Shown in pieces: positions 17,050 to 26,342 of a stretch of DNA of 64,000 nt; the first letter of the stretch is position 1; the number at the start of each line of letters is the position of its first letter. The notes under the pieces are model-generated. The model did no database searches, was not told where the DNA came from, and saw only the letters and a program-made list of their open reading frames with translations. The translations under genes were made by a program, and so were the position numbers. Origin of the DNA: Lyngbya sp. PCC 8106 (GTDB lineage Bacteria; Cyanobacteriota; Cyanobacteriia; Cyanobacteriales; Microcoleaceae); assembly GCF_000169095.1 (NCBI RefSeq), contig NZ_AAVU01000013.1, positions 99,402-163,401 of the forward strand. The letters are read 5' to 3'.

Positions 17050-17586
17050 TCATCGCCACTGAATTAAGTCACCCATGGCTTCGGTCGTCGTTGGTTCGAT
17101 GACTTCTCCCTGAAGCAGTTGGGCGATCGCCTGTTTGAGATAGGGCTTACTGACTGACTCGGCTGAGTTAGGGTTGTCATCAATTTGGCCACGATAACGT
17201 ACTATGCCCTGTTGATCCAGTAAGAAGACTTCTGGAATAACACGCGCCCCAAAGCAGTTAGCGACATCTTGAGTGACATCCCGAATATAGGGAAAGTTAA
17301 GGTTATTGCCTTGTGCAAATTCCTTCATTTTCTCAAAACTATCTTCTGGAGATCGAGTTGCATCATTGGCGTTAATCCCAACAAGGGTAACACCGACACC
17401 CGCATACTCCTGTTGAAGCTGTTTGAGACGGTCAATATACAGATGTACAAAGGAGCATTGGTTTGACATGAAAATCACAGCAACTGCCCTAGACCTCTCC
17501 AAATATCGAGCTAAATGATGCACCTCGCTATCTACTCCGGGCAGTTCAAAATCGGGAGCATAACTATTAATTGCAGTACCCTTCAT
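17050..17586 (-). CDS. thioredoxin-fold (AhpC/TSA-like) protein
   Basis: The frame is open from 17631, but I prefer the ATG at 17586, which gives MKGTAINSYAPDFELPGVD, the usual N-terminus of this family (178 residues). The thioredoxin fold is visible: AVAVIFMSNQCSFVHLYIDRL at the active-site position, TLVGINANDA, cis-Pro segment ARVIPEVFLLD, and VRYRGQIDD. Relatives usually read NHCPYV at the active site; here it is NQCSFV, with a single Cys and no CXXC. A peroxiredoxin-like thiol role is plausible, while a disulfide reductase role is less likely. It is a single gene. Confidence 0.75.
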   Translation of the reverse strand: MKGTAINSYAPDFELPGVDSEVHHLARYLERSRAVAVIFMSNQCSFVHLYIDRLKQLQQEYAGVGVTLVGINANDATRSPEDSFEKMKEFAQGNNLNFPYIRDVTQDVANCFGARVIPEVFLLDQQGIVRYRGQIDDNPNSAESVSKPYLKQAIAQLLQGEVIEPTTTEAMGDLIQWR

Positions 17587-17766
17587 GTTTAGACGTATTG
17601 CCAAATCTCTATCACAACAATAAACCAGCACACACTCGCACTCAGTAGGCCGACGCTCTAACCCCTACTTTAACTCACAATCTAAAAATCCCCTAATTCG
17701 TCGTACAGAAGGCGCCTTGAGTCGGGGGAAGTCGGGAAGACAAAGCGTGAATTTGATTACAAATCT

Positions 17767-18681
17767 CTAGTGGAGTAATCCGGTTGCTAGAGCATGATAT
17801 CCAATTAATTTATACGTGAGTTTGGCGGCGGTAAACTCGGAAACCACACAATCAGCCACAGGTGCTAATTCCATCACATCACAACCAATCACCGTATGAG
17901 TGGTAAATAAACGCTGCAAAAATCCGAGTAAACCATACCAACTTAACCCACCTGGTTCAGGGGTGCCGACTCCGGGCATGGAACTGGGGTCTATCCCATC
18001 TAAATCTATTGTCAGAAAGACTCGTTTTGTGGGAATGGCGGCGATCGCTTTTTCGATCCAGTCGGGTTGAGTGGCGATGTCTCGCGCCCAAAAAATGGGT
18101 AATTGTTTTTCTTTGATTAAGTTCGCTTCTTCGATGCACAAACTGCGAATTCCCACCTGTACCGTTGGTAGTCCCATTTCTACTACTCGCCGCATCACAC
18201 AGGCATGATTATGAATTGTCCCTTCATACTCATAGCGTAAATCTCCATGAGCGTCAATTTGAACGACGGTAAACGGTTCATCAGAGAGTTGTTGATATCC
18301 GGCGACAACTCCTGCGGTAATACTATGTTCACCGCCCAAAGCGATCACAAATTTACCAGAACTTGCCAAATCATAAACGGTTTGTTGGGTAACTTGCAGC
18401 ATTTCTTCGGAGGAGACGGCTTGGCTGCGGGTATCCGCGATCGCTGGATGGGTGTAAATTCCCACCGCAAAACAGACTTCTCGCTCTAGTTCGTCGTCGT
18501 AGCATTCAAGCTGATGAGAGGCTTCTAGCAACGCCGCAGGGCCGTTTTCACAGCCTTTTCGATAGCTGGTGGTTGCCTCAAAGGGAATGGGTAATAGGGC
18601 AACCTGGGCGGTTTGAGCGTTGGGTACTATTTCTGAACCTAAAAAATCAACAACAGCAGTAGAAGTCAGGGTTGATGTCAT
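17767..18681 (-). CDS. speB: agmatinase/ureohydrolase family protein
   Basis: The product has 304 residues of the arginase/agmatinase/formiminoglutamase fold. The binuclear Mn site is intact: GGEHSIT, QIDAHGDLRYEYEG with HNHACVMRRV, and FLTIDLDGIDPSSMPGVGTPEPGG. The motif set and length fit agmatinase (agmatine to putrescine plus urea). Cyanobacterial members of this family include guanidine hydrolases, however, so the substrate is not certain. An HIP1-like GCGATCGC site lies inside the gene. It is a single gene on the minus strand, followed by the thioredoxin-like gene. Confidence 0.85.
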   Translation of the reverse strand: MTSTLTSTAVVDFLGSEIVPNAQTAQVALLPIPFEATTSYRKGCENGPAALLEASHQLECYDDELEREVCFAVGIYTHPAIADTRSQAVSSEEMLQVTQQTVYDLASSGKFVIALGGEHSITAGVVAGYQQLSDEPFTVVQIDAHGDLRYEYEGTIHNHACVMRRVVEMGLPTVQVGIRSLCIEEANLIKEKQLPIFWARDIATQPDWIEKAIAAIPTKRVFLTIDLDGIDPSSMPGVGTPEPGGLSWYGLLGFLQRLFTTHTVIGCDVMELAPVADCVVSEFTAAKLTYKLIGYHALATGLLH

Positions 18682-18757
18682 TGGGATAATCGAAGGGATA
18701 ACTCAGGGTTGAATAATGTCACCCTAGATTTTGACATATTTAGAACTGATCAGATCA

Positions 18758-19708
18758 CTAGATTCGGTTGCCGAGGGAATGCTGTATTAATGTATTGCTA
18801 AACGTTTTCGGGTGATATTCTTGTTGACAGGGATAAGGCTGTTCAATGAACCAATGTTCCCATCGGTCTGAAGATAGAGAAGAAATTTGGCTGCCTGTGG
18901 TTTCAAATTTGCCGTGCATACAAATATTACCTTTATGATCGCGTAAAATAGCTTGAGCGGTATCGAGGGAAAATTGACCTTCGTTGAGTTGACATAACAA
19001 TTTAACCCGTCCTTCTCGCGAGTCATGGGAAGAAACTTGAAGTCCGCCCTCAGAAAAAATCTGAGCAAAATCAAAATCTTCTTCACTTTGACACCCTCCC
19101 ATTTCTATTGCATGAGGGATGAGTTGAGGATGTCGTAAATCACCTTGATTCCGAATACTCAAATCATTGGAAATAGAACGAGTTCCGGTGGTCACGTGTT
19201 CAGCTATCCAATATTGACCTGCGGTTTCTAAGACCCAAGCTTCGGTGGGATCAGCAATAATAAATGAGTTGTGATAATTGAGGGCAAAATGTTCGGCACA
19301 GTTTCCCCCTTGTCCATATTGCTCTAATAATTCTACTATACAATCAAGGCCTGAACGGGCAGTGGCAGAGCGTTCTAGGGCGAGTCGTAATAAATCCATC
19401 CCCAACAAACCTGTACTATAATAAAATTCAGTTGTCCAAACAGCCTCATTTCCGATGACAACTCCACACTCATTTGCACCCATTTCAGCGCCCCAAATCC
19501 AACGCGGTTTTGATAAGATTACGGCGTAGGTGTGGTTAACCTGAGGAATAGAAAGATAAGTACATTCAACTAATTCCCCAAGACCGTTATTTTGGGATGG
19601 AATTGTCACCACATCTTGAATTTCTCCTTGAGGGCGATCGCTATTTTTCCCAAAAATAACATCACCGTTGAGTGTAGCATCGGGTAAGGCAACGAAGGTA
19701 TCACACAT
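18758..19708 (-). CDS. C69 family dipeptidase / secernin-like protein
   Basis: The product has 316 residues. It begins MCDTFVALPDATLNGDVIFGKNSDR, the N-terminal signature of peptidase family C69. There Cys2 becomes the N-terminal nucleophile after Met removal, and GKNSDR forms the pocket. Further segments such as WGAEMGANECGVVIGNEAVW and ADPTEAWVLETAGQYW fit secernin/acyl-transferase-like members. It probably cleaves amide or peptide bonds, with substrate unknown. No signal peptide is seen. It lies downstream of the GTPase operon with a 171-base gap. Confidence 0.85.
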   Translation of the reverse strand: MCDTFVALPDATLNGDVIFGKNSDRPQGEIQDVVTIPSQNNGLGELVECTYLSIPQVNHTYAVILSKPRWIWGAEMGANECGVVIGNEAVWTTEFYYSTGLLGMDLLRLALERSATARSGLDCIVELLEQYGQGGNCAEHFALNYHNSFIIADPTEAWVLETAGQYWIAEHVTTGTRSISNDLSIRNQGDLRHPQLIPHAIEMGGCQSEEDFDFAQIFSEGGLQVSSHDSREGRVKLLCQLNEGQFSLDTAQAILRDHKGNICMHGKFETTGSQISSLSSDRWEHWFIEQPYPCQQEYHPKTFSNTLIQHSLGNRI

Positions 19709-19879
19709 CGCAACAAAATTCCCTGAATTAACTTGTTCCTATTTTGTCTTGCTCACTGGGCGATCTACAGTCCCAAATATTAATGTTTTCTGTAAATTTG
19801 TTTTCCTAACTTCAGTCCTGCTGATTCTTGATAAACTTTCTAATGATTTAACTCTGATTTTAATAAATTATAATTATCC

Positions 19880-20196
19880 TCACAAATTCTCAAAATCCTG
19901 CCAATCATTCAGGTTTTTAATTCGATTTACAGAATTTTGCAGTTCTTTTAACAAACTGTCGATTTTCTGGATAAACTCTCGTTCTTCGGCGTTTAATTTC
20001 CCTTTTTCCGCTTGACTTTCCAACTGAGATTTTGAAAGTATAAATCGAATTAAGGGTTCTATAGAGGAGAGATTTTCTGGTAAACCTACTAATTGTTTAA
20101 AGATATCCAGAGTGTTTTCTAAACTTAAATTGCTAGGTAAATCATTATAATTGCTAAGATAATCGCTATTGTTAATGCGGCTTGAGTCGTTGTTTT
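19880..20196 (-). CDS. -1 frame extension of the GTPase-associated protein (no own start codon)
   Basis: A coding-like frame runs from a TAG at 20219-20221 to a TGA at 19880-19882. It contains no ATG, GTG or TTG. It joins the preceding gene exactly by a -1 shift at the A9 run (20193-20201 on this strand, codons CAA AAA AAA ACA). The shifted product would be about 338 residues: 234 shared plus 104 new. The new tail has an Asn/Ser-rich linker and a helical end (SQAEKGKLNAEEREFIQKI). Alternatives are a homopolymer sequencing error, which would make this the true C-terminus, or a mutated gene. Confidence 0.55.
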
Positions 20197-20895
20197 TTTT
20201 TGGGAGGACAGAATCGCTCTAGAAGGTGGAGATGCTAGTAATTGATTAGTTTTTGAAATAACTTCCCATTCTTCATTTTCTATTCGATCCGATAAACCTC
20301 GCCATACTCCTGACAGACTTAAAGCAGATTTGGCTTTTAAAGTCGTGATAATTATTAAAAAACCGTCTCTTAAAGGAATAGAATAGTTTTGCAGTTCTTT
20401 AGCTAATTCTTGGCGTAATTTGGGGTAGTTTTTACCGAGCTTACAAGCTTTTTCTGCGGGTTTAGATTCGAGACTTTCGGGGAAGGCTAACTGTTCAATT
20501 GCGTCTTTATCAACTTGAAAACCGAATTCTCCGCCGATGTTAATCGCTTGATCGAGTTCTAATTCGAGTTCATTTTTTAACGCACGAATAGCGAGATAAC
20601 GTAATATCTTTTCATATTCTTCTGAGTCAGAATAAACCCAAGCAATAGAATTTCTAACGGAGCGACCCATAAAATCTGTTCGTTCTTCTCTAGCTTTTAA
20701 TCCGGTTATAAGTAAGAGAAATTCAGAATCTTGACGCGCAAGAATCATGGAAGGTTTTTGATGATCGATAACAGTTTCAACAGGTACTCTTTTAAAAATG
20801 GGTGGAGTTTCACGAATCAGACTCTCTTTTCTAATTTTAAACCAAGAATAATCTTGATCTTCTTTTTGACCTCGACTGAGAATGTAAATTGTCAT
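20125..20895 (-). CDS. hypothetical GTPase-associated protein with C-terminal membrane helix
   Basis: The product has 256 residues in the zero frame and I do not recognise its family. The N-terminus MTIYILSRGQKEDQDYSWF is followed by a β-rich region (about 30-110), a helical region (about 110-175) and a polar linker. It ends with a predicted membrane helix LTIAIILAIIMIYLAI at the extreme C-terminus. It is the third gene of the GTPase operon, 40 bases after the 331-residue GTPase, so it is probably its partner. An A9 homopolymer just before the membrane helix allows a -1 shift into a 104-residue soluble tail (described separately). If the shift is real, the operon makes both a membrane-anchored and a soluble form. 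Confidence 0.7.
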   Translation of the reverse strand: MTIYILSRGQKEDQDYSWFKIRKESLIRETPPIFKRVPVETVIDHQKPSMILARQDSEFLLLITGLKAREERTDFMGRSVRNSIAWVYSDSEEYEKILRYLAIRALKNELELELDQAINIGGEFGFQVDKDAIEQLAFPESLESKPAEKACKLGKNYPKLRQELAKELQNYSIPLRDGFLIIITTLKAKSALSLSGVWRGLSDRIENEEWEVISKTNQLLASPPSRAILSSQKKTTTQAALTIAIILAIIMIYLAI

Positions 20896-20935
20896 TGTTA
20901 TTTCCTCTAAACGTTAAAAGTGTGTTTAAATCAGT

Positions 20936-21931
20936 TTAAATTTTCAACCATTGTTCGCCTTTTAAAACCACAAAACCTTCGCTAGTTTTACAGTTATTGG
21001 CAAATTGTTTGACTGCGGTTCTTAGGTAAGCATCCAGACTAAACCAATCCCGCAAAAAGTTAAAAATTCCCCAACTTTTTGAACGGGAATCAAAATGCAA
21101 TTTTAGCAAAAATCGCAAAAGATATCTCAGAGGTTGTTCGCTATCTTTCGGACTATATTGAGCATCATGTCGGGTTTTCCGAAAGTAAAAGTGAGGATTT
21201 TTTTGTTGATCATATTCTACCCGAGAAAAGATCACACTCCCCACCGTTTGCACGGGAGTAATAACACTCGCTATCCAAGGGCTAACTTTTTCAGAATCAA
21301 AAAATTGAATTAAATTTTCATAACTCTTTTTCACCCGTTCTATTAACTCTTTTGACTGTTTTTCATCCTTTAAATATTTCTCGCATTTAATAGGAGCAAA
21401 AATTACCAACCGGGGCGAGTCAAGGTCTTGATAAGCTGCATTAAATAAGTCTTTTATTTGCTGAGGTCGATTCACTCTTTCATTCAAAATCCCTTTTGGA
21501 TCTTCCATCAACGCCGGAGCGTCAATTGCAATTAAAACCGCGACAGATTCTTGTAACAGGTTTCTCACAAACTCTCTTTCTTCTTTAGAGGCTTTGCTTC
21601 CCAAATAGCCGCCCGGATAATCTCTAAACCGCAGTTGTAAGGAAGGTTTTTCTCCTTTTCGACCCAAACCAAAGGTAAAAGAACGCAAAGAATCCGGGCC
21701 AGAAATGGCTTCTGTTCCTTGAATTCCCATTCTTCCTCTCGGTTCAAAAACATCCAGTAAACTCTTGAGATCAACTAAGTTATCCTGCAAAATTGCCGAG
21801 CTTTCATCATCGGGAGTTAGCTGTAAATCTGTCGAACCAATATTACTCTCAAACTGCTCATACATGGCGGTGAGAAGTGTTGTTTTACCGACTCCACTGG
21901 GGCCGAGCATTGTAATTGGAAGTTTCTGCAT
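20936..21931 (-). CDS. small P-loop GTPase of a three-gene GTPase system
   Basis: The product has 331 residues. The P-loop is GPSGVGKTT at residues 10-18, right at the N-terminus. The switch II/G3 element is RFRDYPGG near residue 107 (DxPG). The base-recognition region reads IFAPIKCEKY near 175 in place of a classical NKxD. This PIKCE-type G4 recalls the TRAFAC double-GTPase families reported in predicted bacterial conflict systems; I assign it only at that level. There are no membrane segments. It lies 12 bases after the dynamin-like gene and 40 bases before the accessory gene, so the three are one transcription unit. Confidence 0.75.
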   Translation of the reverse strand: MQKLPITMLGPSGVGKTTLLTAMYEQFESNIGSTDLQLTPDDESSAILQDNLVDLKSLLDVFEPRGRMGIQGTEAISGPDSLRSFTFGLGRKGEKPSLQLRFRDYPGGYLGSKASKEEREFVRNLLQESVAVLIAIDAPALMEDPKGILNERVNRPQQIKDLFNAAYQDLDSPRLVIFAPIKCEKYLKDEKQSKELIERVKKSYENLIQFFDSEKVSPWIASVITPVQTVGSVIFSRVEYDQQKNPHFYFRKTRHDAQYSPKDSEQPLRYLLRFLLKLHFDSRSKSWGIFNFLRDWFSLDAYLRTAVKQFANNCKTSEGFVVLKGEQWLKI

Positions 21932-21943
21932 TTGTATCCTAAA

Positions 21944-24145
21944 TTAATCCAAAAAGTTCATTAAATTTAATGGGTTGGCTGCCGTTGCTCGTTCAACAGA
22001 ATCCATCCATTCTCGTCGAGTTCGTGTCCGTTCTCCTAACTGTTCAAATTCGTTAGGCCAGACATCATAGCGAACTTCTTCTAAGAATATACGCCATTCG
22101 TTTTTAACTGCTTTTGCTCGCAATACCCGATCCATGAATTCTTCTACAATAGCAAATCCCGCTTGGCTTGGTTCTGCTAATAAATCATCTAAAGCTCGTT
22201 CACATTTATAAACGGCTTCTGCTTGGAGAGATTTGAGACAATTTAAGACTTCTTGAGCGGAGGGAGAGGATGACAGTTGCAGTGAGGTTTCATCGGGAGT
22301 TAAATCATCAAGATGTTGGCGAATTCGGTGTTGAATTAAACCTCGATAGGAGAGTTCAAAGTCAGCCAGAATTTTAAACCCTCGTAACAATTCGCTCGGT
22401 TGATTTTCGACGAGTTCTTCAGGAATAATTTCGGCAATTTTTTGAAGGAATTCTGACCCTCTACTCTCTGTTAAACTGCCTAAATGACCTCGCTCTACTA
22501 ACACTTGAGCCACTTGATATTTTACCCGATCTAATCCTCGTTTCAAGCCTTCATCTAAGGATAAAAAATGTTGAGATAAATGGGATCGAACTTCGTTGAG
22601 ATATTCATAATAAGCATTAGGATAGCCGCCTACACTATCACGCTTGCGATTAATTTCGGCTTCGGTGGGAAGACTTGCATCTTCTCGACAGGCTTTAATC
22701 GTGTTTTCGACTTGTTGTTGGAAGTCAGCATCTTGTGAATCCCGTTGTTTTCTAAGTTCTCGCAGCAAGGCTTCTAAACCTGTTGTTAAGTCTTCCCAGA
22801 GTTGATCAAATAAGGTCACAAATAAGGGAAACCAATTATCACGTCCGGTGACTCGTTCTAGGGCTGTTTGGGCTTTTTCGAGTTCGGAAGAAATAGTCTT
22901 TTGCAGTTGAATTAAACGCTCTTGAGTTGAGGTGGCATACTGAGCATCTAAAGTAGAAATTTCACTCGCTAAATAGTTGAGAATTCGCTCTAGAATTTGT
23001 TGGTTGACTGTCTCTATATCTGCACAGTTGACAATGATATGATCAACTACATATAAATGCTTTTCTTTGCGACTATCTGCTAAGTCTTGACAATAGAGTG
23101 AGTTATCTCCAATTAGAGAGTTATTATCTGTACGATTGAGGACGAGAAATGACCAAAGTTGAATCGGGAGTTCAGTCAGTGCAGAACTAGCAATATCATA
23201 GAGTTTAACATCAACATCTGCCCAATATTCTCTCGGGGGTCTAGGCATTCGCACAAATAAAACAATATCAACATCTTGTCCGAGGGTTTTGATTAATCGT
23301 TCTTCATCTCCGAGTCCAGTATCACCTAATCCTGGCATATCAATTAAGGCGATTTGTCCGACATCAGAGTTGGGAAAAGTACAAACAATTTTGGCTTCTC
23401 GAACGGCTAAATAATTTACATGAATACGATTTCCACTCGGATCATCTTGAGCAATATATTCTCGAATTTGAGACTTAGGAATTCGACGGGGTGAAGGTTC
23501 GTGAAACAGATAACGGTATTTTTCGAGGTTTGTATGGTAACGACGCAAATGTTCATACATCGCTCCACATTCTGCTTGTTTAGAGAGGTTTATCGGTAAA
23601 TCAGGAAGGGGTTGTGTGGCAAATTCTTCTAAACTTAAAGGCTTTGCTCCTAGATAAAGTTTATCATAATAAGGGGTAATTATTTCTTGTAAAAAAGTTC
23701 GCTCGGTGTGAAACCAAACTTCTCCGTAGGTATCAACGCTGGCGTTATGATAAATTGTACTGCGAACTCCTGTACAATGTTGGCGATCGCCTGTCGGAAT
23801 TTCTGAGGTTGTTAGACCGGATAAACTTTGTAATAAACGGCTTTTTCCCTGTCCTGCTCGTCCAACAACACCAATATTGAGAGTATTACGAGAAAAACGG
23901 GATTTCAGTTGGTTCAAAGCCAACAATTCGGACTCAATACTTCTGTTGATTAATGAGCAATCAATTTCTTTTAAATGTTCACTCACATCGGAATCATCAA
24001 CTTGGGAAAGAAGCTGATTTCGATGGTTTTGAAGATGCTCCAATTGAGCAGTAAGTGATCTGAGATTTTTCTCAACTTTTTCAATTCTCAAGGCGAGAGG
24101 CTGACGTTGATTAATAATGCTGGCAATCTGGGCAGCTCTATTCAT
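21944..24145 (-). CDS. dynamin-like large GTPase
   Basis: The product has 733 residues. N-terminal heptads (about 15-50) precede a GTPase domain: P-loop GVVGRAGQGKSRLL near 95-108, a switch I Thr in HCTGVRST, G3 in IDMPGLGDTGLGDEE near 268-282, and G4 LNRTD near 330. The long C-terminal half (about 400-730) is almost wholly helical, as in dynamin-like and GIMAP-like proteins that self-assemble. No transmembrane helix is evident. It is the first gene of a three-gene operon with a smaller GTPase and a membrane-anchored partner. Membrane remodelling, stress or antiphage roles are all possible, and none is shown by sequence alone. Confidence 0.8.
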   Translation of the reverse strand: MNRAAQIASIINQRQPLALRIEKVEKNLRSLTAQLEHLQNHRNQLLSQVDDSDVSEHLKEIDCSLINRSIESELLALNQLKSRFSRNTLNIGVVGRAGQGKSRLLQSLSGLTTSEIPTGDRQHCTGVRSTIYHNASVDTYGEVWFHTERTFLQEIITPYYDKLYLGAKPLSLEEFATQPLPDLPINLSKQAECGAMYEHLRRYHTNLEKYRYLFHEPSPRRIPKSQIREYIAQDDPSGNRIHVNYLAVREAKIVCTFPNSDVGQIALIDMPGLGDTGLGDEERLIKTLGQDVDIVLFVRMPRPPREYWADVDVKLYDIASSALTELPIQLWSFLVLNRTDNNSLIGDNSLYCQDLADSRKEKHLYVVDHIIVNCADIETVNQQILERILNYLASEISTLDAQYATSTQERLIQLQKTISSELEKAQTALERVTGRDNWFPLFVTLFDQLWEDLTTGLEALLRELRKQRDSQDADFQQQVENTIKACREDASLPTEAEINRKRDSVGGYPNAYYEYLNEVRSHLSQHFLSLDEGLKRGLDRVKYQVAQVLVERGHLGSLTESRGSEFLQKIAEIIPEELVENQPSELLRGFKILADFELSYRGLIQHRIRQHLDDLTPDETSLQLSSSPSAQEVLNCLKSLQAEAVYKCERALDDLLAEPSQAGFAIVEEFMDRVLRAKAVKNEWRIFLEEVRYDVWPNEFEQLGERTRTRREWMDSVERATAANPLNLMNFLD

Positions 24146-24382
24146 GGGGATGGCTTTCTGATTCCAGAAGAATTATATTTATCATAACTTATATTTTGTC
24201 CAATTGTGAATATTATCAATAAATTTAATGATAATAAAATTTTATTTATAAATAAAACATTAACGAAATCTCAACTTCAGCCTTTGGAACTAATTAACGA
24301 ATGCGTGCTTAGGGTAACACTATGTATGAAATTACCCAGCAAGTGATGGGCGGAGACAATTCAGCTTATTCCCATTTTATCG

Positions 24383-24523
24383 GTGTTGTTTGGGATAGGA
24401 ATAATTCTCTTTTGGTTGGGTTATTTACAGCAACCGATGTATCGCGTTTTGGGAATGGGGATGACACTTTATCCCACGGCTTTGATGCTATTTTGGGATG
24501 CTGATCAGGTGTTCACTCCGTAA
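24383..24523 (+). CDS. possible small membrane protein
   Basis: A 46-codon frame starts at GTG 24383 and ends at TAA 24521-24523. The open frame extends upstream to 24347 without a standard start. It encodes a hydrophobic segment, FGIGIILFWLGYLQQP, then MYRVLGMGMTLYPTALMLFWDAD, which could be two membrane passes. A competing frame starting at ATG 24322 looks less protein-like. This is low-confidence: a real short membrane protein, or the end of a decayed gene. Confidence 0.35.
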   Translation: MLFGIGIILFWLGYLQQPMYRVLGMGMTLYPTALMLFWDADQVFTP

Positions 24524-24596
24524 ACAGTTACCTATTGTTTTTTAGTGATGGGTTATCCTCCCGCTAACCCATCCTAAAGTCTCAAAATTCAATCAA

Positions 24597-26126
24597 TTAA
24601 CCGCCAATTCCTAAGCGACTTGCTAGGGCTGGAGTTAGCGGAAATAAGGTGACAATCATTAGAAATAACGCTAATAATCCTAAAGCCGCCCGAGTATCAT
24701 CCGGTTCAGTTAATTCATTTAAACTAGGGCGTTCAAGGTTGCGTTGTAAGATTAAAATCACCACCGCCCAATACAACGCCAGAGAGTTTACTAACGAAGC
24801 AATTGCGAGTACAATAAATGTGGCTAAAGTGGAACGCCCAGCAACTTTACGCCCATAAATTGCTTGCATAATTCGTCCGCCGTCGAGTTGGCCTGCTGGC
24901 ATCAGATTAATTGCGGTAATCACTAAACCTAACCAACCAATAATCGTCAAAGGATGAACATCAACAATCGACTGATGTAACGCCGAACCTAAAACAGTTT
25001 TGGCTAAAATTCCCACTAAAACTGACCCTTTAAAAAATTCGGTGGGAATCTGAAATAAACTTCCTGGATGAGATAAAACTAACCCGATAAACAGCATTGC
25101 CAGTGATAGTAATCCTCCGGCAGCAGGCCCAGCGAAAGCAACATCAAATAAAACTTTTCGGTTTGGGAGAATGGACTCAAAACGGTTAAATGCCCCAAAA
25201 GTACCCACTTGAATAGTCGGAATAAAAAACGGCCAGCTAAATTTAACGTGATGACGTTTTGCTATTAGTTGATGGGCAATTTCATGGAGAGCGAGAATGG
25301 AACATAAACCGATAGCGATGGGTAGAATTTCTGCATAACGGTTCGGTTCAGTGAAAAAGTCAAACCCGAGTAACAAACTTCCGGCTTCAAAGGTGGTAAA
25401 GACACTGACTAAAAGTAAAATAATCGCTAATACTTTTTGAGGAATTGTAGTCGATTGGGGATCATTTTTACGGGGAAGAACGATCACAACAGGTTTTCCT
25501 TCGGGGTTTTCAACTAAAAAAAGTCGGAAGCGATCACCCATTTTTTGCTCTAAGTTCTCTGATAGGCGAGTATAAGCTTGTTCGGGATCAGTTCGCAGGT
25601 TTCCTTTGAAGATGATTCCTTCTTGATAAGGTAGAGTTTCAGTGGCAAAAAAGGTATCTATACCAAAAATATTTTGAATTATTTTGAGATCGTCTGGAGG
25701 AATTGGTGTCGGTTTGTCTTCGGTGTCTGTTAGCTTTGTTTCAGGGGGCGACGGGGCTGCGACAGATTCAACGGAGGGTTTTTCCTCAGTTTGATTCGCT
25801 GTATTGTGGTACTGTAGGGGAGAGTCTGCTGGAGAGTCAGAAGGTTGTTGCTCGTTTTCGGCTGACATTTCCCGCAGTTTGCGACCGAGGATGATGTAGA
25901 GTCCAGTTGAAGCCAGGAATAAAAAGAGGATACTGGCTAGATTGAGGTAAATTCCAGCCCCTGCCAGTGCGAAAAAGAGCAGCCAAGGTGCCATTAAAAT
26001 GACAGACTGTAACCAAGACAAGATCCCCAGTTTACCATAGGGTTGAGCGCGATAGAAGCCCCATCCCACAATTCCTAGAGCGATCAATAAGATGAAAATA
26101 GTTGTATTATCAAACGAAGTAAACAT
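24597..26126 (-). CDS. site-2 protease (M50) family intramembrane metalloprotease, EGY-like
   Basis: The product has about 509 residues from the ATG at 26126; a TTG at 26150 would add 8 residues. N-terminal membrane helices (about 10-90) precede an acidic Pro-rich cytosolic segment. The M50 core follows: HEIAH with zinc ligands at about 281 and 285, and the second motif INLMPAGQLDGGRIMQAI, where the NPDG-type Asp supplies the third ligand. The long N-terminal extension and the FxxPxxxxGTFGAFNRFES segment match plastid EGY1-type proteases and their cyanobacterial homologues. It should cleave substrates within the membrane. The substrate is unknown. Confidence 0.88.
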   Translation of the reverse strand: MFTSFDNTTIFILLIALGIVGWGFYRAQPYGKLGILSWLQSVILMAPWLLFFALAGAGIYLNLASILFLFLASTGLYIILGRKLREMSAENEQQPSDSPADSPLQYHNTANQTEEKPSVESVAAPSPPETKLTDTEDKPTPIPPDDLKIIQNIFGIDTFFATETLPYQEGIIFKGNLRTDPEQAYTRLSENLEQKMGDRFRLFLVENPEGKPVVIVLPRKNDPQSTTIPQKVLAIILLLVSVFTTFEAGSLLLGFDFFTEPNRYAEILPIAIGLCSILALHEIAHQLIAKRHHVKFSWPFFIPTIQVGTFGAFNRFESILPNRKVLFDVAFAGPAAGGLLSLAMLFIGLVLSHPGSLFQIPTEFFKGSVLVGILAKTVLGSALHQSIVDVHPLTIIGWLGLVITAINLMPAGQLDGGRIMQAIYGRKVAGRSTLATFIVLAIASLVNSLALYWAVVILILQRNLERPSLNELTEPDDTRAALGLLALFLMIVTLFPLTPALASRLGIGG

Positions 26127-26342
26127 TCTAGACCTTAAAACATAGAGCAAACAACACCTGAACTAATCAAGCATCACTCAAAACAATTATACAGTAGCAC
26201 CTGAAAATGGTTGATTCTTTGTCCAATACAGGCAATACACCAATACATTCACAAGAATTAAAGCGATATAAACTCTAAATGCTAGTTGTGAATTGTAACT
26301 TCATTCAAAGTATCGTTCCCAGTTTTTATAAGATTGATGTCC

